DNA of 7,287 bases from Desulfobacterales bacterium (GTDB taxonomy: Bacteria > Desulfobacterota > Desulfobacteria > Desulfobacterales > Desulfobacteraceae): positions 1 to 7,287 of the forward strand of contig JAKSBM010000737.1 in NCBI GenBank assembly GCA_022361135.1, read 5' to 3'. The translations under genes and the position numbers were made by a program. This document shows positions 5,667-7,287 of this stretch, one piece after another. Numbering within the stretch: the stretch's first letter is position 1; each line of letters begins with the position of its first letter. The notes beneath the pieces were generated by a model that did no database searches, was not told where the DNA came from, and saw only the letters and a program-made list of their open reading frames with translations.

Positions 5667-6764
5667 ATGGAACACCATAAAGCCTTTGGCGATGTCATTA
5701 CCCGCCTTATCCACAAAGAAAATCTCAGCCGAGAAACGGCCCGCACCGCCTTTACCACCGTATTGAACAATCAGACCCCGGACCTCCAGCAGGGGGCTTT
5801 TCTTGCCGCCCTCACGGCCAAGGGGGAAACCGCCGAAGAGGTGGCCGGTGCCTGGGAGGCCATCTATGAACTGGACACCACCAAGGTGAACCTGGACCTG
5901 CCCGTGGTGGAAAATTCCGGAACCGGCATGGATACATTTAAGACCTTTAACATCTCCACCGCGGCCGCCATAGTGGCTGCGGCCGGCGGGGTACCCATGG
6001 CACGCCACGGGGCACGGGCCATCACCTCGGTCTGCGGCACCGTGGACATGGCCGAAGCCCTGGGCGTGGATGTGGAATGTCCGGCGGAACTGGTGGCCCG
6101 GAGTATCCAAACATGCGGACTGGGGCTTTTCAACGGCATGAGCCCGGAAATCCATCCCAATGCCCTGGGCCGGATTCTTTCCCAGATTTTTTTCGGTTCC
6201 ACCCTGAACATTGCCGCTTCCCTGGCCAACCCGGCCCTGCCCGCCATCGGGGTGAGGGGCGTCTACAGCCAGGAGATGATCCTGCCCGTGGCCCAGGTCA
6301 TGAAGGCCATCGGATATCACAGCGCCATCGTCCTCCACGGCCGCGTGGGCGGTACGGGCAAGGGCATGGACGAGGCTTCGGTCTGCGGCACCACCCATTG
6401 TGCCCGCATCCGTACCCGGGACGGCCGGGCTGAAATTGAAGAATTCTCATTTGATCCCCAGTCCCTGGGACTGGCCTGCTCATCGGGGGAGGAACTGCGG
6501 CCCGGGGCAGACCGGGACACAGAAACCCGGCGCTTTACCCGCCTCATCATCGGTAGGGAAAACGGACCCCGCAGGGATGCCGTCCTCCTCAATTCCGCCT
6601 TGATTTTCCTGGCCGCAGGGACAGTAGATTCCCTGGAACAGGGCTTGGAAAAAGCCGCCGTCCTTCTGGAATCGGGCAGGGCATTTGAAACCCTGGAAAA
6701 CTGGGTGACCGCCCAGAACCGTGAACCGGAAAAGGGACTGGCCACCCTCCATAAATTAATCTAA
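5667..6764 (+). CDS. TrpD-like phosphoribosyltransferase (glycosyltransferase family 3), divergent
   Basis: This 365-residue protein has the anthranilate phosphoribosyltransferase fold: a helical N-terminal part (about 5-70) and the phosphoribosyl-binding domain. Recognisable TrpD motifs are SGTGMD (84-89, usually GTGGD), TFNISTAAA (93-101), ARHGARAITS (112-121, usually KHGNRSVSS), IHPNAL (162-167), NIAASLANP (181-189, usually FNLLGPLTNP), the metal-binding acidic pair in GMDEAS (D235/E236) and RRDAVLLNSALIFLAAG (302-318). PRPP and Mg handling therefore look kept. The acceptor side differs: the HGN asparagine is alanine (A116), and the arginine-rich stretch after HPAM is replaced by ILSQIFFGST. 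The acceptor is thus unlikely to be anthranilate, and no tryptophan genes are nearby. The ATG at 5667 follows AGAGGAG; upstream TTG (5628) and ATG (5646) lack sites. It is first in an operon behind a cobalamin riboswitch, so a corrinoid-related role, perhaps on a lower-ligand base, is possible but unproven. Confidence 0.85.
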   Translation: MEHHKAFGDVITRLIHKENLSRETARTAFTTVLNNQTPDLQQGAFLAALTAKGETAEEVAGAWEAIYELDTTKVNLDLPVVENSGTGMDTFKTFNISTAAAIVAAAGGVPMARHGARAITSVCGTVDMAEALGVDVECPAELVARSIQTCGLGLFNGMSPEIHPNALGRILSQIFFGSTLNIAASLANPALPAIGVRGVYSQEMILPVAQVMKAIGYHSAIVLHGRVGGTGKGMDEASVCGTTHCARIRTRDGRAEIEEFSFDPQSLGLACSSGEELRPGADRDTETRRFTRLIIGRENGPRRDAVLLNSALIFLAAGTVDSLEQGLEKAAVLLESGRAFETLENWVTAQNREPEKGLATLHKLI

Positions 6765-6773
6765 GGAATTGCC

Positions 6774-6977
6774 ATGGAATTGCTCATCATCAGAACCAAT
6801 GACCAATACATCCGGGTCAAACCCGATGAATTCCTGGAAGTCAACCTGGACAAGGCATCGGTCTTTCCCATGGCCCAATTGGACCATGTCAGGGAGTTGG
6901 AAACCCGGCTCCGGGATACGGGGTTTAAAAATGTAAGGATTAAAAAACTGGTCCTCACCGAGGAGGAATTGTCATGA
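6774..6977 (+). CDS. 67-residue protein of unknown function
   Basis: I do not recognise this small protein. It starts MELLIIRTNDQYIRVK, with alternating hydrophobic residues suggesting a beta strand. A helical middle follows (about 33-49), then DTGFKNVRIKKLVLTEEEL, another strand and an acidic tail. There is no signal peptide, membrane segment or cysteine motif. It is probably a real gene: the start has AAGGA 6 nt upstream, it follows the TrpD-like gene by 9 bp, and its stop overlaps the next start as ATGA. Its place between two enzymes in a B12-controlled operon suggests a small partner subunit, but nothing in the sequence shows the partner. Confidence 0.75.
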   Translation: MELLIIRTNDQYIRVKPDEFLEVNLDKASVFPMAQLDHVRELETRLRDTGFKNVRIKKLVLTEEELS

Positions 6978-7287
6978 TGCGCATGGTGCTCCGGGGAATC
7001 CGGCAATTGGAGGCGGAGGAGTTTGCCGCCCTTCCCGAACCCGGCCCGGGCCAGGTCAAAGCAGAGGTATTGGCCTGCGCCGTCTGCCGCACCGATGCCA
7101 AGATGTGGGACCAGGGCCACAGGGATCTGGTCTTTCCCAGGGTCCTGGGCCATGAAATGGTGGTCCGGGACCAAGGGGGCCAAATTTATATGCTCTGGCC
7201 CGGGAAAAGCTGCGGCGACTGCCCCCATTGCAGGGCCGGCCGGGAGAACCTCTGCGACGATATGGAAATCACCGGTTTCCACAGTGA
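6974..7287 (+). CDS. zinc-dependent medium-chain dehydrogenase, N-terminal part (cut by window end)
   Basis: The first 104 residues of an MDR-family (alcohol dehydrogenase-like) enzyme are present; the gene runs off the right edge. The GroES-like domain has the catalytic-zinc cysteine in CAVCRTD (C38), the second zinc region in LGHE (H60/E61), and the four-cysteine structural zinc motif CGDCPHC...C (C80, C83, C86, C94). Both zinc sites are intact. The NAD(P)-binding Rossmann domain lies outside the window. The family oxidises alcohols or reduces aldehydes, ketones or enones; the substrate is not readable. The ATG at 6974 has AGGAGG 7 nt upstream and overlaps the previous stop as ATGA, indicating translational coupling. 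A second ATG follows at once (6977). It belongs to the riboswitch operon. Confidence 0.9.
   Translation, partial: MMRMVLRGIRQLEAEEFAALPEPGPGQVKAEVLACAVCRTDAKMWDQGHRDLVFPRVLGHEMVVRDQGGQIYMLWPGKSCGDCPHCRAGRENLCDDMEITGFHS

Noticed and set aside
5640..6398. 252-codon minus-strand frame opposite the TrpD-like gene
   Set aside because: It is an antisense shadow; the plus-strand frame carries conserved TrpD motifs and a riboswitch leader.
5667..6764. Calling the gene trpD for tryptophan synthesis
   Set aside because: Acceptor-pocket motifs are altered, no other trp gene is present and control is by a cobalamin riboswitch rather than a tryptophan signal.

Overview
The window looks like chromosomal DNA of a GC-rich anaerobic bacterium. 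The best guess is a sulfate-reducing or syntrophic member of the Desulfobacterota. This rests on the overall style of the genes: an AAE-type acyl-CoA ligase, a Cache/HAMP/PAS sensor kinase, strong AGGAGG-type ribosome binding sites and a cobalamin riboswitch. No rRNA or marker gene is present, so the assignment is inference. I see no mobile element, CRISPR array, tRNA or rRNA.

Layout. Bases 1-251 hold no gene. They contain a run of hairpins, the first a 15-bp GC-rich stem that is probably a terminator. Bases 252-1862 (minus) encode an AMP-forming acyl-CoA synthetase with all core motifs. The 234-bp gap upstream of it carries a perfect 14-bp palindrome flanked by two copies of a 14-bp direct repeat, a likely operator region. 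Bases 2097-5046 (minus) encode a two-component system: a membrane sensor kinase with two Cache repeats, HAMP, PAS and a NarX/DegS-type kinase core, followed with a 17-bp overlap by a NarL/FixJ response regulator. The 620-bp divergent gap (5047-5666) holds a candidate promoter for the kinase, a patch of nested inverted repeats, a strong sigma70-type promoter (TTGACA-N18-TATATT) reading rightward, and a well-supported cobalamin riboswitch.

The riboswitch leads an operon on the plus strand: a divergent TrpD-like phosphoribosyltransferase (5667-6764), an unrecognised 67-residue protein (6774-6977), and a zinc-dependent medium-chain dehydrogenase cut by the window end (6974-7287). The three genes are tightly packed (9-nt gap, then an ATGA overlap).

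How it fits together. The left half reads as sensing and fatty or aromatic acid activation: the kinase/regulator pair may control the adjacent acyl-CoA ligase. The right half is the more novel part. A TrpD-family enzyme with changes in its acceptor pocket, a small orphan protein and a dehydrogenase are placed under B12 control, in the position where corrinoid biosynthesis, salvage or B12-replacement genes normally sit. Its biochemical role is not known to me.
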